DNA of 64,000 bases, taken from Hyphomicrobiales bacterium. GTDB taxonomy: Bacteria; Pseudomonadota; Alphaproteobacteria; Rhizobiales; Rhizobiaceae. Positions 1-9,500 of this stretch are shown here, piece by piece. Every line of letters begins with the position of its first letter. Within the stretch, counting starts at the first letter, position 1. The stretch is from NCBI GenBank assembly GCA_900467685.1, contig UBQX01000010.1, positions 245,655 to 309,654 on the forward strand, given 5' to 3'. The position numbers and the translations under genes are program-made. The notes below the pieces were generated by a model. That model was not told where the DNA came from, did no database searches, and saw only the letters and a list, made by a program, of their open reading frames with translations.

Positions 1-28
1 TGCATTTCATGTTGGCGGCCTGTGCCCG

Positions 29-718
29 TCACGCCAGTTCGTGCCAGCCCGACAGTGCCTCGATCGTCGCCGGCAGTTCGCTCATGCGAGCAATCACGGT
101 TTCCGCACCCGCCTCTGTCAGCTTGTCGGCATGCGAAGGATAGGTATGCGATGCACCGGTAAAGCCGATTACGCGCATGCCGGCGGCGCGCGCTGCCGTG
201 ATCCCATGCACCGAGTCCTCGACCACAATCGTCTTGGCCGGGCTGACATTCATCTGGGCGGCGCCATGCAGGAAGACATCCGGCTTCGGCTTCACGCGAT
301 CCGCACCCAGATCCTTCGCCGAATAGACATGCCCCTCGAAATAGGGCTTCAGCCCGACACGGGTCAGCATGCTGTCGAGGCGCTGCGTGCTCGAATTGGA
401 GCAGATGCAGCGCGGCAGCATGATCCGCGACAGCGCAAACTTCACGCCGTCGATGATCTTCACCTCGTTGGCAAGCTTCTGGTCCAGAAGCTTCTCCGAT
501 TTGTCCAGCAGCGAGGCCGAAAGCGGAATGGAGGCTTCAGCCTCGACAGCCAGAAGAATGTTCTTCCACGTCATGCCGGCAAAGCGCTCGCCCATTTCCT
601 CCACCGAGATCGGATACCCGGCTTCCGTCAGCAGAGCGGATTCCACCCGTGCCGCAATGATCTCGGAATCGACGAGCACGCCGTCGCAATCGAAAATGAT
701 GAGGTCGAAGCCGTTCAT
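29..718 (-). CDS. HAD-superfamily phosphatase (subfamily IA, phosphoglucomutase-like)
   Basis: A 229-residue HAD hydrolase, probably a cytosolic phosphatase acting on a small phosphorylated metabolite. The N-terminus carries the DxD motif in FDCDGVLVDSE (Asp10, Asp12), motif II is seen as CSNSST, the motif III lysine lies in VKPKPDVF, and motif IV is VVEDSVHG. The cap sits between motifs I and II, as in the beta-phosphoglucomutase / YqaB-like branch. The start at MNGFDL places the DxD ten residues in, as is usual; an upstream in-frame Met would add 16 unlikely residues. It stands alone, divergent from the BrnA-like gene. The family is clear but the substrate cannot be read from sequence. Confidence 0.85.
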   Translation of the reverse strand: MNGFDLIIFDCDGVLVDSEIIAARVESALLTEAGYPISVEEMGERFAGMTWKNILLAVEAEASIPLSASLLDKSEKLLDQKLANEVKIIDGVKFALSRIMLPRCICSNSSTQRLDSMLTRVGLKPYFEGHVYSAKDLGADRVKPKPDVFLHGAAQMNVSPAKTIVVEDSVHGITAARAAGMRVIGFTGASHTYPSHADKLTEAGAETVIARMSELPATIEALSGWHELA

Positions 719-847
719 GATGGTCCAGACGTGAAATGGAAACGGGGATGGTGCGGGCAACCGCAAAACAAGCGCGCCCTTTAGACGAAACTATGGCCAG
801 AGGCAACGGTTGCTTGCCAGAGGGAGGATTGTAGTTACATTATTGCA

Positions 848-1162
848 ATGACAAAAATGGTTAGCCACACCATCGCAACGCTTCCCCAGTTGTCCGAGGA
901 GGCACGGGAGCGCCTTTTGGCGCTTCGCGACCAGCCGGATACGGAAACAGATCTTTCCGATATTGCGGAATTGGATCCTGCGCGGTTTGACGAGGCTGTT
1001 CGGGGTAGGTTTTACCGCCCCGTGAAGCAACAGATCACGGCCCGCATCGATGCTGATGTGCTGGACTGGCTCAAGTCCGGGGGCAAGGGCTATCAGTCCC
1101 GCCTCAACGCCATTCTTCGCCGCGAAATGCTGGCCTCGTCCGCCCGCCGCAAGAAAGCCTGA
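848..1162 (+). CDS. BrnA-like antitoxin family protein (orphan)
   Basis: A 104-residue protein. Its C-terminal half (VKQQITARIDADVLDWLKSGGKGYQ, continuing to a terminal LRREM segment) matches the BrnA antitoxin domain, a ribbon-helix-helix DNA-binding fold. The N-terminal half is acidic and fits the toxin-wrapping segment of such antitoxins. BrnA proteins normally follow a BrnT ribonuclease toxin gene. Here the 129 bases upstream hold no ORF of that kind and the next gene is a HAD phosphatase on the other strand, so this is an orphan. It may act as a stand-alone repressor or be a relic. A start three codons downstream (MVSHT) is equally possible. Confidence 0.7.
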   Translation: MTKMVSHTIATLPQLSEEARERLLALRDQPDTETDLSDIAELDPARFDEAVRGRFYRPVKQQITARIDADVLDWLKSGGKGYQSRLNAILRREMLASSARRKKA

Positions 1163-1171
1163 GACCGCCGC

Positions 1172-1786
1172 TTACGCCGCGATCCCATACTCCGCCAGAT
1201 CCTGCCGCAGCTTTTCCGGGCTGGTAAACAGGACTGACTGCCAGCCGCAGGCTTGCGCGCCGGCGACATTGGCCGGGCTGTCGTCGATGAAGAGGCATGC
1301 CTTCGGGTCGAGATTGAAGGCCTTTGCATGCGTCTCGTAGATTGCCGCATCCGGCTTGATCAGGCCAACGCGGGCCGAGACGGTCACGCCGCGCGGGGCA
1401 AGCAGGAAGTCGTACATGGTTTGCGCCTGCGCAAACGTGTCGTCGCCGAAATTGGTCAGCATCGTCACATCATGACCGTCCGCGATCAGCCTCTTCATGA
1501 TCGCGACGCTGCCGTCATAGGCGTAAGGTACCATTTCGTGCCAGTGCTTGCGGAAGGCGCGGATCTGCTCCTCGCGCTCCGGATGGGCCTCGATCAGCAG
1601 GGCTTCTGCCTCCGCCCAGGTCCGGCCGCGATCCTGCTCGATGTTCCAGTCGTGGGTGCAGACATTCTCGAAAAACCAGCGCCGCTCGGCCTCGTCGGGG
1701 ATCAGTCGGCTATAGGGCAGGTTGGGATCGTAATGGATCAACACCTTGCCGATGTCGAAGACGATGTGGCGGATTTCGGGTTTCAT
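1172..1786 (-). CDS. HAD-family hydrolase (YihX-like)
   Basis: A 204-residue HAD phosphatase. Motif I reads FDIGKVLI, with the second Asp of DxD replaced by Gly as in YihX (glucose-1-phosphate phosphatase) and the epoxide-hydrolase N-domain branch. Motif II is MLTNFGDD, motif III GLIKPDAAIY and motif IV FIDDSPANV. The start at MKPEIRH is preceded by AGGAAAGG at good spacing, which argues against the 15-residue upstream extension. It lies tail-to-tail with the BrnA-like gene and 47 bases downstream of mutY on the same strand, so it may be cotranscribed with mutY. Substrate unknown. Confidence 0.8.
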   Translation of the reverse strand: MKPEIRHIVFDIGKVLIHYDPNLPYSRLIPDEAERRWFFENVCTHDWNIEQDRGRTWAEAEALLIEAHPEREEQIRAFRKHWHEMVPYAYDGSVAIMKRLIADGHDVTMLTNFGDDTFAQAQTMYDFLLAPRGVTVSARVGLIKPDAAIYETHAKAFNLDPKACLFIDDSPANVAGAQACGWQSVLFTSPEKLRQDLAEYGIAA

Positions 1787-1833
1787 GCAGAACCTTTCCT
1801 GGGGTGGAACGCGGGCTGAAACGGCCCGCAATG

Positions 1834-2892
1834 TCAGAACGCGCCGGGGATAGCGGCCTCGATTGCTTTTTTCATGACAGTAGGCAGCGCTTCGCGATCA
1901 AGATTTTCGATTTTGCGCCAGAAGCCGTGATCGATCGCCCTGCCTTCGGTTTCGGCGACATGAACCGTCAGCCGCAATTCGAAATGCGTGAAGACATGCG
2001 TCACGACGCCGGCCGCACGCCAGTCGGCAGGGAAGGGGGCGGCCGAAAGGTCCGTCGTCCCGTCCTCGCGGGCCGTCCAGCGGCTGCCGGGAACTTCGGC
2101 CATGCCGCCGAGGAGACCCTCGGGCGGCCGCGTGCGCAGAAGCACTTCACCCTGGCCGTTGACCGCCACGAAGGCGGAGCCGACGCGCACGGGCCGTGCC
2201 TTCTTCGTCGCCTTGACCGGATAAAGCTCCGGTTCGCCTTCCTTCAGCGCCTGGCAATAGTCCTTCAGCGGACAGAGCACGCAGGCCGGTCGTTTCGGCG
2301 TGCAGATCGTCGCACCGAGATCCATCATGGCCTGCGCGAAATCACCCGGCCGTTCGATGGGCGTCAGCTCGATCACGCGCGCCTTCATCGCCGGTTTGGA
2401 GCCGGGCAGGGGCTCCCCGATCGTATAGAGCCGCGACACGACGCGCTCCACGTTCCCGTCCATCACCGCCGCCGGGCGGTCGAAGGCAATGGCAGCAATC
2501 GCCGCCGACGTATAGTCGCCGATGCCCGGAAGCGCCCGCAGTCCCTCAACCGTATCGGGGAAGATGCCGCCATGATCGGTCGCGACCGCCTCGGCGCATT
2601 TCTTCAGATTGCGGGCGCGGGCATAGTAGCCGAGCCCCGCCCAGGCCTTCATCACTTCCTCTGTGGGTGCTGCCGCCAGATCCGTCACTGTCGGCCAGAG
2701 CGTCGTGAATTTCTCGAAGTAGGCCTTCACGGCTGCAACCGTCGTCTGCTGCAACATCACTTCCGAAAGCCAGACGCGATAAGGGTCTGGCTTCACCCCT
2801 TTGCGGGCTTGCGCCGGGCTCACCCGCCAGGGAAGCTCGCGATGGTGCCGGTCATACCAGGCGACGAGCACGTCACTGATGTCTTTCTGCAA
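1834..2892 (-). CDS. mutY: A/G-specific adenine DNA glycosylase
   Basis: MutY removes adenine mispaired with 8-oxoguanine. The 352-residue protein has the family landmarks: SEVMLQQT with the catalytic Glu (residue 44), the helix-hairpin-helix LPGIGDY (121-127), the catalytic Asp145 in VMDGNV, and the iron-sulfur cysteines C197, C204, C207 and C213 (C-X6-C-X2-C-X5-C). The C-terminal NUDIX-like 8-oxoG recognition domain includes THVFTHFEL. Length is typical. It is divergent from the DciA-like gene, an arrangement common in rhizobia. Confidence 0.95.
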   Translation of the reverse strand: MQKDISDVLVAWYDRHHRELPWRVSPAQARKGVKPDPYRVWLSEVMLQQTTVAAVKAYFEKFTTLWPTVTDLAAAPTEEVMKAWAGLGYYARARNLKKCAEAVATDHGGIFPDTVEGLRALPGIGDYTSAAIAAIAFDRPAAVMDGNVERVVSRLYTIGEPLPGSKPAMKARVIELTPIERPGDFAQAMMDLGATICTPKRPACVLCPLKDYCQALKEGEPELYPVKATKKARPVRVGSAFVAVNGQGEVLLRTRPPEGLLGGMAEVPGSRWTAREDGTTDLSAAPFPADWRAAGVVTHVFTHFELRLTVHVAETEGRAIDHGFWRKIENLDREALPTVMKKAIEAAIPGAF

Positions 2893-3081
2893 GGTCTGGA
2901 GCTCCGTCGCCTCTTCAGCCTTAAGGCCGGCGATCTGCGCCCGCTTGAACCGGGACGCCTATCTTTTTGTTTTCACACAATTCCACAAACGAATCCGGTT
3001 CGCACTTTCGGCCGAATTGCGTTATATGTGCCGACGCAAGCCGCACGGTTCAAGCAGAACCGGCGCCAGGGGCGAAGAAAC

Positions 3082-3582
3082 ATGGTGGAAAGACGACGGG
3101 GCGCGCAGCAGATCGCCAATGTGGCCAACGGCCTCATCGATCCCGTTCTCGCGCGCCGTGCCGGCATTAATACGGCGCTGCTCAGCTCATGGCCGGAAAT
3201 CGCCGGCCCGCAGTTCGCCGATTGCACGCGGCCCGAAAAGATCGCCTGGGCCCGCCGCGACGAGGCGGGCGATGGCAGACCGCAGCCCGGCGTCCTGACG
3301 GTCGCCTGCGAAGGCTCGCGTGCGCTCTTTCTCACCCATTCGCAGGGCGAGCTGATTGCTCGCATCAACTCCTTCTTCGGCTTTGCCGCCATCCGGCAAT
3401 TGCGCATCGTGCAGAAGCCTGTCGCACCGCAGCCGAAGAGCCGGCCGCTTCGCCCGCTCGATGCCATTGCTGCCTCGAAGCTCGAAGACATGGTGGACGG
3501 CATGGAGGACGGGCGGCTAAAGGAGGCGATCATGCGCCTTGGCCGCGGCGTGCTTTCGGGCCGTAAACGACCGCAGCGTTGA
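3082..3582 (+). CDS. DUF721 protein, DciA-like (replicative helicase operator family)
   Basis: A 166-residue DUF721 protein. The N-terminal region with RRGAQQIANVANGLIDPVLA, WPEIAGP and a following LTVACEGSRAL segment is characteristic of this family, whose DciA members load or position the DnaB helicase in bacteria lacking DnaC. The start at MVERRRG is preceded by GGGGCGAAGAA; longer in-frame extensions run antisense to mutY and are not credible. In other rhizobia this gene sits between mutY and a dsbA-like gene followed by smc. Here an oxidoreductase and a PagL-like gene have been added in between. The helicase-loader role is inferred from the family only. Confidence 0.8.
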   Translation: MVERRRGAQQIANVANGLIDPVLARRAGINTALLSSWPEIAGPQFADCTRPEKIAWARRDEAGDGRPQPGVLTVACEGSRALFLTHSQGELIARINSFFGFAAIRQLRIVQKPVAPQPKSRPLRPLDAIAASKLEDMVDGMEDGRLKEAIMRLGRGVLSGRKRPQR

Positions 3583-3664
3583 TCGAAATCGGCATCCGTT
3601 CTTCGCACGCGGCTATTTAGGCCCACAAAAGTAAGGTGCTTGAACTTTAGGGTTCATGACATAC

Positions 3665-3679
3665 GTATGCGTCGCATAC
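3665..3679. promoter_or_regulatory. Perfect 7-1-7 inverted repeat upstream of the Old Yellow Enzyme gene
   Basis: GTATGCGTCGCATAC is a perfect inverted repeat with a one-base centre, ending 18 bases before the chosen start of the oxidoreductase. A weak promoter (TTGAAC at 3640 with a -10 overlapping the repeat) can be proposed. The position suits an operator for a dimeric repressor, such as the TetR or MarR types that often control these reductases. No regulator gene lies adjacent. Confidence 0.45.
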
Positions 3680-3697
3680 TATTCATGGAGCACCCGC

Positions 3698-4816
3698 ATG
3701 CCTTCCTCCCCCAATGAAACCCTTTTCCGCCCCTTTCGCCTCGGCCCGATGGAGCTGAAGAACCGCATCGTCATGGCGCCCATGACCCGCAGCTTCGCGC
3801 CGAGCGGTGTGCCGGGCCGCCACAACGCGGACTATTACGCCAAGCGCGCCGCCGGCAATGTCGGTCTCATCCTGTCGGAAGGCACGGTCATCGATCGGCC
3901 GGTTTCACGCAATGATCCGGGCATTCCGTTCTTCCACGGGGAGGAAGCGCTGGCCGGGTGGAAGCTGGTGATCGACGCCGTCCACGCCGCCGGCGGTCGC
4001 ATGGGCCCGCAGATCTGGCACACCGGCTCGACCATCGGCTCCAAGGATTGGGATCCGGGCCATCCGGTCGAAAGCCCCTCGGGTCTTCTTGCGCCTGGCA
4101 AGCCGCGCGGTGAGGCGATGAGTGAAGAGGCGATTGCCGACGCCGTTTCCGCCTTCGCGCGCGCTGCCGCCGACGCCAAGCGCCTCGGCTTCGATATGGT
4201 GGAAATCCACGGCGCCCACGGTTACCTCATCGACCAGTTCTTCTGGTCCGGCACCAATGAGCGCACCGACCGCTACGGCGGCGCCACGCTCAAGGAACGT
4301 TCGCGCTTTGCGGCGGAAGTGGTCGCAGCGGTCCGCGCCGCCGTCGGTCCCGACCTGCCGGTCAGCCTGCGCGTCAGCCAGTGGAAGCAGCAGGATTACG
4401 CCGTGCGCCTCGCCGAGACGCCGGACGCGATGGCAGACTGGCTTGTGCCGCTGGTCGAGGCTGGGGCAAATCTCCTGCATTGCTCGCAGCGCCGCTTCTG
4501 GGAGCCGGAATTCCCGGAAATCGACGGCGAGAACGGCCTGAACTTCGCCGGTTGGGCAAAGAAGCTCACCGGTGCTGCCACCATCAGCGTCGGCTCGGTC
4601 AGCCTGTCGAACGACTTCTTCAACGCCTTTGCCGGCCGCAATGCCGCATCGACCGGCCTTGAGCAGCTGACGTCCCGCATGGAACGCGACGAGTTCGACC
4701 TCATTGCGGTCGGTCGTGCGCTGATCAGCGATCCGAACTGGGTGGAAAAGGTCCGCACCGGCGAACTCGGCAACCTGAACGGCTTCGAGCCGTCGGCCCT
4801 CGCGGAACTGGTCTGA
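3698..4816 (+). CDS. Old Yellow Enzyme family NADH:flavin oxidoreductase / alkene reductase
   Basis: A 372-residue FMN enzyme of the Old Yellow Enzyme family, likely to reduce electrophilic alkenes, quinones or nitro compounds with NAD(P)H. Landmarks are FRLGPMELKNRIVMAPMTR at the N-terminus, QIWHTGS, the substrate-binding HGAHGYLIDQFFW, NERTDRYGG, and a C-terminal phosphate-binding region (LIAVGRALISDPNW). The start at MPSSPNETLF is preferred because upstream in-frame codons would run through the palindrome. The gene is monocistronic, ends at a hairpin shared with the convergent PagL-like gene, and interrupts the usual dciA-dsbA neighbourhood. Confidence 0.88.
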   Translation: MPSSPNETLFRPFRLGPMELKNRIVMAPMTRSFAPSGVPGRHNADYYAKRAAGNVGLILSEGTVIDRPVSRNDPGIPFFHGEEALAGWKLVIDAVHAAGGRMGPQIWHTGSTIGSKDWDPGHPVESPSGLLAPGKPRGEAMSEEAIADAVSAFARAAADAKRLGFDMVEIHGAHGYLIDQFFWSGTNERTDRYGGATLKERSRFAAEVVAAVRAAVGPDLPVSLRVSQWKQQDYAVRLAETPDAMADWLVPLVEAGANLLHCSQRRFWEPEFPEIDGENGLNFAGWAKKLTGAATISVGSVSLSNDFFNAFAGRNAASTGLEQLTSRMERDEFDLIAVGRALISDPNWVEKVRTGELGNLNGFEPSALAELV

Positions 4817-4820
4817 CATG

Positions 4821-4855
4821 AAAAGAGGCGGGTGGCCGTTCCAGGCCGCCCGCCT
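4821..4855 (-). terminator. Hairpin terminator between convergent genes
   Basis: AGGCGGG and GGCC pair with GGCC and CCCGCCT around a six-base loop, with one opposed T/G pair. Read on the minus strand the stem is followed by TCTTTT, so it best serves the PagL-like gene, whose stop codon overlaps the stem. It could also slow transcription from the oxidoreductase side. Confidence 0.55.
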
Positions 4856-5459
4856 ACTCGAACGTCTTCGAGAACCTCAACTGGATGCTTTCAATACCGG
4901 GGTTCTGGCGTCCGAGCCCCGCATTCGAGCGATGGTCGTAGGATAGCGATAGCTGCGCGCCGCTTTCTGTCCGGTAGCCAAGTTCCACGCCCGAGCGGAA
5001 AACGAGGGGATAGCCAAGGTCGAAACCGTTTCCTTTGGCATAGAGGCCCGGAATGAACGAGAAACCGGCAAAGAAGTCGTGGTCGCCGATGGAGAAATCC
5101 GTCTGCTCGTAAAGTCCGACGCCAAGGAACGTCGCGCCGCCCGTGCCCACCGAAAAGTCGACCACCGGATTGAAGCGGTTCAGCACGCGCTCGAAACTGT
5201 AGGTGATGCGCGCCTCGCCACCGACGGTGCGGCCGCGCGACTGCAGGAAGCCCTGCGAGAAGGTCAGGCGGTGAGCGGCATCGCCATGTTTCACGGAGAA
5301 GGAATTGCCCTCATAGTCGCTGGACGCCAGCGACATGAGCCAGAAAGCAATCGCCATCCTTCCGTCCATCGCTTCCCCACATCCCGAAAGCGTCGCTCGT
5401 GAAACCACAAGAGAGCAAAGTCCGAGGACGGATAGTAAGGGATTCGAACCATGTAGCAA
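4854..5459 (-). CDS. Acyloxyacyl hydrolase / PagL-like lipid A 3-O-deacylase
   Basis: A protein of up to 201 residues whose C-terminal part is built of alternating beta strands and ends in Phe-Glu after an aromatic-rich strand, as in small outer-membrane barrels. SYDHRSNAGLG near residue 175 matches the catalytic His-Ser region of PagL, which removes the 3-O-acyl chain of lipid A. The N-terminus has a hydrophobic export segment but the start is uncertain: either the first Met, or the downstream MDGRMAIAFWLMSLASS giving 171 residues. It is divergent from the dsbA-like gene. Assignment rests on motif and topology, so enzymatic activity is likely but unproven. Confidence 0.65.
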   Translation of the reverse strand: MLHGSNPLLSVLGLCSLVVSRATLSGCGEAMDGRMAIAFWLMSLASSDYEGNSFSVKHGDAAHRLTFSQGFLQSRGRTVGGEARITYSFERVLNRFNPVVDFSVGTGGATFLGVGLYEQTDFSIGDHDFFAGFSFIPGLYAKGNGFDLGYPLVFRSGVELGYRTESGAQLSLSYDHRSNAGLGRQNPGIESIQLRFSKTFE

Positions 5460-5705
5460 TGGCTAGACCTGACATATTTCAAGAAATTGTGATATTCGGT
5501 TGAATAGGCTTTCGTGCCTTGTTTCTGCGGAATCTTGCGCCCTCCGGCGGGTTTGGCCTGCTGCCATCGTATTCCTGTCTTAATTTTCATGATTTCTGCT
5601 TTGACTTGCCGGCAACCATCGGCAAAAGGTGCAGATCAGAGCGACTTGAAAGCGGAAAAGGTCCGTTTTAGAGAAGCAATGCTTCAAACAATTGGATATT
5701 TGACG

Positions 5706-6434
5706 ATGAACAACCTCATGCTGACCAAGCGTCATCTCCTCGGCGGGATCGCTCTTGCTTCTTCCGCTGCTGTTCTTGCCGCCTGCAATGGCAAGGACGA
5801 GAACAAGGAGAGCGCGGCCAAGGATGCAAATCCGGGCATCGACAACACCAAGACCGCTTCGACCTCGGATGTTCCGAAGTCCGACGGCTCCGTTGATGTC
5901 GCCAAGCTGATGGAGCCCGGCCCGCTGCCGGAAATGTCGGAAGGCAAGGCCGATGCGCCAGTCACGATCGTCGAATACATGTCGATGACCTGCCCGCATT
6001 GCGCACGCTTCCAGAAGGACACTTTCCCGGCGATCAAGACGAAGTATATCGACACCGGCAAGGTGCGTTACATCCTGCGCGAATTCCCGCTCGATCCGGT
6101 TGCCGCCGCTGCCATCATGCTGGCGCGCTGCGCCCCGGCCGACCAGTATTTCCCCTTCGTTGACGTGCTCTTCCAGCAGCAGATGAGCTGGGCGACGGCT
6201 GACGACAAGCGCGCTTCACTGATGCAGATGTCCAAGCTCGCCGGTTTTACACAGGAGAGCTTCAACGCCTGCTTGACGAACCAGAAGCTTCTGGATGATG
6301 TGAACGCGGTTCGCGAAAAGGGCGCGAAGGACTTCGGAGTCAATGCGACGCCGACCTTCTTCGTCAACGGCGCGCGTTATGCAGGGGAAATGACGGTTGA
6401 CCAGATGTCGGCCATCATCGACAGCAAGCTTTAA
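5706..6434 (+). CDS. DsbA-family thioredoxin-fold lipoprotein
   Basis: A 242-residue exported thiol-disulfide oxidoreductase. The N-terminus RHLLGGIALASSAAVLAAC has a lipobox-like LAAC, so the mature protein is probably lipid-anchored in the periplasm. The redox motif is CPHC in MTCPHCARF, and NATPTFFVNG carries the cis-Pro loop. The start at MNNLMLTKR fits the signal peptide; an earlier in-frame Met (MLQTIGYL) would add nine residues. It precedes smc as in other rhizobia and is closed by a strong terminator. It may oxidise or isomerise periplasmic disulfides. Confidence 0.85.
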   Translation: MNNLMLTKRHLLGGIALASSAAVLAACNGKDENKESAAKDANPGIDNTKTASTSDVPKSDGSVDVAKLMEPGPLPEMSEGKADAPVTIVEYMSMTCPHCARFQKDTFPAIKTKYIDTGKVRYILREFPLDPVAAAAIMLARCAPADQYFPFVDVLFQQQMSWATADDKRASLMQMSKLAGFTQESFNACLTNQKLLDDVNAVREKGAKDFGVNATPTFFVNGARYAGEMTVDQMSAIIDSKL

Positions 6435-6450
6435 GCGCAGTCATTTTGGG

Positions 6451-6488
6451 AAACCGGGCCGCGGCCGCCGCCGTGCGCCCGGTTTTTC
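6451..6488 (+). terminator. Rho-independent terminator after the dsbA-like gene
   Basis: AAACCGGGC (6451-6459) pairs perfectly with GCCCGGTTT (6477-6485) and runs into a T tract, 17 bases after the stop codon. Confidence 0.85.
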
Positions 6489-6512
6489 GTTGTCTGGGCT
6501 TCAGGCACTCCA

Positions 6513-6559
6513 CTCTCCCCCCTTGAGGGGGAGATGTCACGCAGTGACAGAGGGGGGTG
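6513..6559. repeat. Rhizobial palindromic repeat element
   Basis: Two adjacent perfect hairpins, CTCCCCC-CTTGA-GGGGGAG (6515-6533) and TGTCAC-GCA-GTGACA (6535-6549), are followed by AGGGGGGTGT. This composite is typical of short palindromic elements scattered between genes in Rhizobiaceae genomes. It lies between the dsbA terminator and the smc start and could also form RNA structure in the smc leader. Confidence 0.7.
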
Positions 6560-6587
6560 TCCCTCGGCACTGCGGCGGAGCACGCCC

Positions 6588-9500
6588 ATGAAATTCAATA
6601 AGCTCCGCCTCCTCGGCTTCAAGTCCTTCGTTGAACCTTCCGAATTCGTCATCGAAGCCGGCCTCACCGGCGTTGTCGGCCCGAACGGCTGCGGCAAGTC
6701 CAACCTTGTCGAGGCGCTGCGCTGGGTGATGGGAGAAAACTCCTACAAGAACATGCGCGCGTCCGGCATGGACGACGTCATCTTCTCCGGTTCCGGCAAC
6801 CGCCCGGCACGCAACACGGCGGAAGTCGGCCTCTATCTCGACAATTCCGACCGCACCGCGCCCGCCGCCTTCAACGATGCCGACGAAATCCAGGTGACGC
6901 GCCGCATCGAACGCGAGCAGGGCTCCGTCTATCGCATCAACGGCAAGGAAGCCCGCGCCAAGGATGTGCAGCTGCTCTTCGCCGACGCCTCGACCGGCGC
7001 ACGCTCGCCCTCCATGGTCGGGCAGGGACGCATTGGTGAACTCATTCAGGCGAAGCCGCAGGCGCGCCGGCAATTGCTGGAAGAGGCCGCCGGCATTTCG
7101 GGCCTGCATTCCCGCCGTCACGAGGCGGAACTGCGGCTGCGTGCCGCCGAAACCAATCTCGAACGTCTGGACGACGTGACGGCGCAGCTGGAAAGCCAGA
7201 TCGAGAGCCTGAAACGGCAGGCCCGGCAGGCGACCCGCTTCAAGCAGCTCTCCGCCGATATCCGCGCCCGCGATGCCATGCTCTACCACATCCAGTGGAC
7301 GGATGCGAAACAGGCCGAGTCCGAGGCCACGACCGCGCTGAACGAGGTGACCTCCATCGTCGCCGAACGCGCCCAGGCGCAGGCCGAGATGGCGAAGAAC
7401 CAGGCGGTGGCCGGTCTCCATCTGCCGGAACTGCGCGAGGACGAAGCCCGCGCGGCGGCCGCCCTGCAACGCCTGCAGATCGCCCGCACCCAATTGGAGG
7501 AAGAAGCCTCCCGCATGGCCCGCCGCCGGGACGAGCTGGAGCGCCGTCTGCTGCAGCTTTCCGGCGACATCGCCCGCGAAGAGCAATTGCTGGCCGACAA
7601 TGCCCGCTTCCTGTCCGAACTCGATTCGGAAGAGGCCGACTTAGCGACGGAAGTCGAAGGCGCTGCCGAGCGCGCCGAGGAACTGGCCGCTGCTGTCGCT
7701 GAGGCCGGCGGAGCGCTGGCCGAAGCGGAAGGCGTCTTTTCAAGCCTCACCGCCGAGCGTGCCGAGGCCGCGGCCTCGCGCCAGCAGATGGAACGCTGGC
7801 TTTTCGACCTGACCGAACGCGCCGGCCGCCTGACCCGCCAATTACAGGACGCCGCCCGCGACCTCGACGCCGCCGAGCGCGCCATTGCCGAAATGCCCGA
7901 CCCCTCCGCCTACCGCGAGGAAGTGGCCGAACTGGTGATCATGCTGGAGGAGGGAGCGGAAGCCATCGCCGCTGCCGAGGATGCTCTTGCGACGGTGCGC
8001 GAAGGTGAGACCGAAGCCCGCCGAGGCGTCGAAAACGCCCGCCAGACTTTGAACGGCCTTGAGACAGAAGCCCGCACGATCGAGCGCATGCTGGAGGCGG
8101 GCTCCGCCGGCGGCGACGATACGCCCGTCGCCGATCTTCTCTCCGTCGATCGCGGCTATGAAACAGCGCTCGGCGCCGCCCTCGGCGAAGATATCGACGC
8201 ACCCGCCGACGCCCGCGCCGCCCGCCATTGGGGCGCGCCGCTGAGCGCTGCAAGCGATCCGGCGCTCCCCGACGGCATCCCGCCGCTTATCCGTTTCGTC
8301 CGTGCGCCATCAGAACTTGCCCGCCGTCTCGCGCAGGTCGGCGTCGTGGCCGCAGGCGAGGGTGCGTCCAAACAGGCGCTCCTCAAACCCGGCCAGCGGC
8401 TGGTCTCGAAGGACGGTGCACTGTGGCGCTGGGACGGGTTCGTCTCCGGAGCCGACGCGCCGGGCGCTGCCGCTCTTCGCCTTGAACAGAAGAACCGTCT
8501 CGCCGCGCTCGCCGATGAGATCGTCGCCGCCCGCGAAGCGCTGCTGACCACCGAGACCGCCCACCGCGCCGCCGCCCAGTCCGTGGCCCTCACCGAAGCG
8601 CAACTCCGTGACGCGCGCGAAGCCGAACGCCACACCCAGCGCCGTCTGGTCGAGGCGCGCGACGCGCTCTCGAAAGCCGAGCGCGTCGCACTAGAAGTCG
8701 CCCGCCGCCGCGATACGCTGGCCGAAAATGTCGAGCGGCTGAAGGGCGAGATCGAGGACCTGAAGGTTCAGGAAGACGAGGCGCGCGAAGCCATCGCCGA
8801 CACGCCCGACCTCTCCGGCCTCGACCTGAAGCTCGCCCAGGCGCAGGCCGACGTTGCCGCCGGCCGCGGCCGGCTTGCCGAAGCCCGTGCCGCCCATGAT
8901 GGCCTTGCCCGCGAAAACGACATGCGCCGCCGCCGTATTGGAGCCATCGCGCAGGAACGCTCCGCCTGGACCGCCCGCGCCGCCAATGCGCAAACCCAGA
9001 TCGCCGCGCTGAAGGCGCGCGGCGAAGAGGCGCGTGAGGAACTGGAAGGGCTGGAAGATGCCCCGGAAGAACTCGATGACAAACGCCGCCGCCTGCTCGA
9101 CGAACTGGTGAAGGCGGATGCCGCCCGCAAGGCCGCCGCCGACCGTCTGGTCCTCGCCGAAACGGCAGGCCGCGACGCCGATCAGGCCGCCGCCATGGCG
9201 CTGTCTGCTCTGGCCGAGGCGCGTGAAAAGCGCGGCCGCGCCGAGGAGCGTCTGGTCTCCGCCCGCGAGCGCCGCGAGGATGTCGAAAACCGCATCCGCC
9301 ACACGCTCCAGATCGAGCCGCACGAGGTCTTCCGCCTGACCGGCCGTCCGCACGGCGCGCCGCTGCCGGATCCGCGCAATGTGGAGATCGAACTCGACCG
9401 CCTGCGCATCGAGCGCGAACGGCTGGGCGCGGTCAACCTGCGCGCCGAGGAGGAGCAGGCCGAACTCTCCGACCGGCTGAAGGCGCTGATCCGCGAACGC

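Noticed and set aside
1804-3081. Long N-terminal extension of the DciA-like frame
   Set aside because: It runs antisense through all of mutY. The DUF721 domain begins at the ATG at 3082, close to a purine-rich ribosome site.
6513-6559. CRISPR or insertion sequence near smc
   Set aside because: Only one copy of a double hairpin is present, without spacers or a transposase; it fits a rhizobial intergenic palindromic element.
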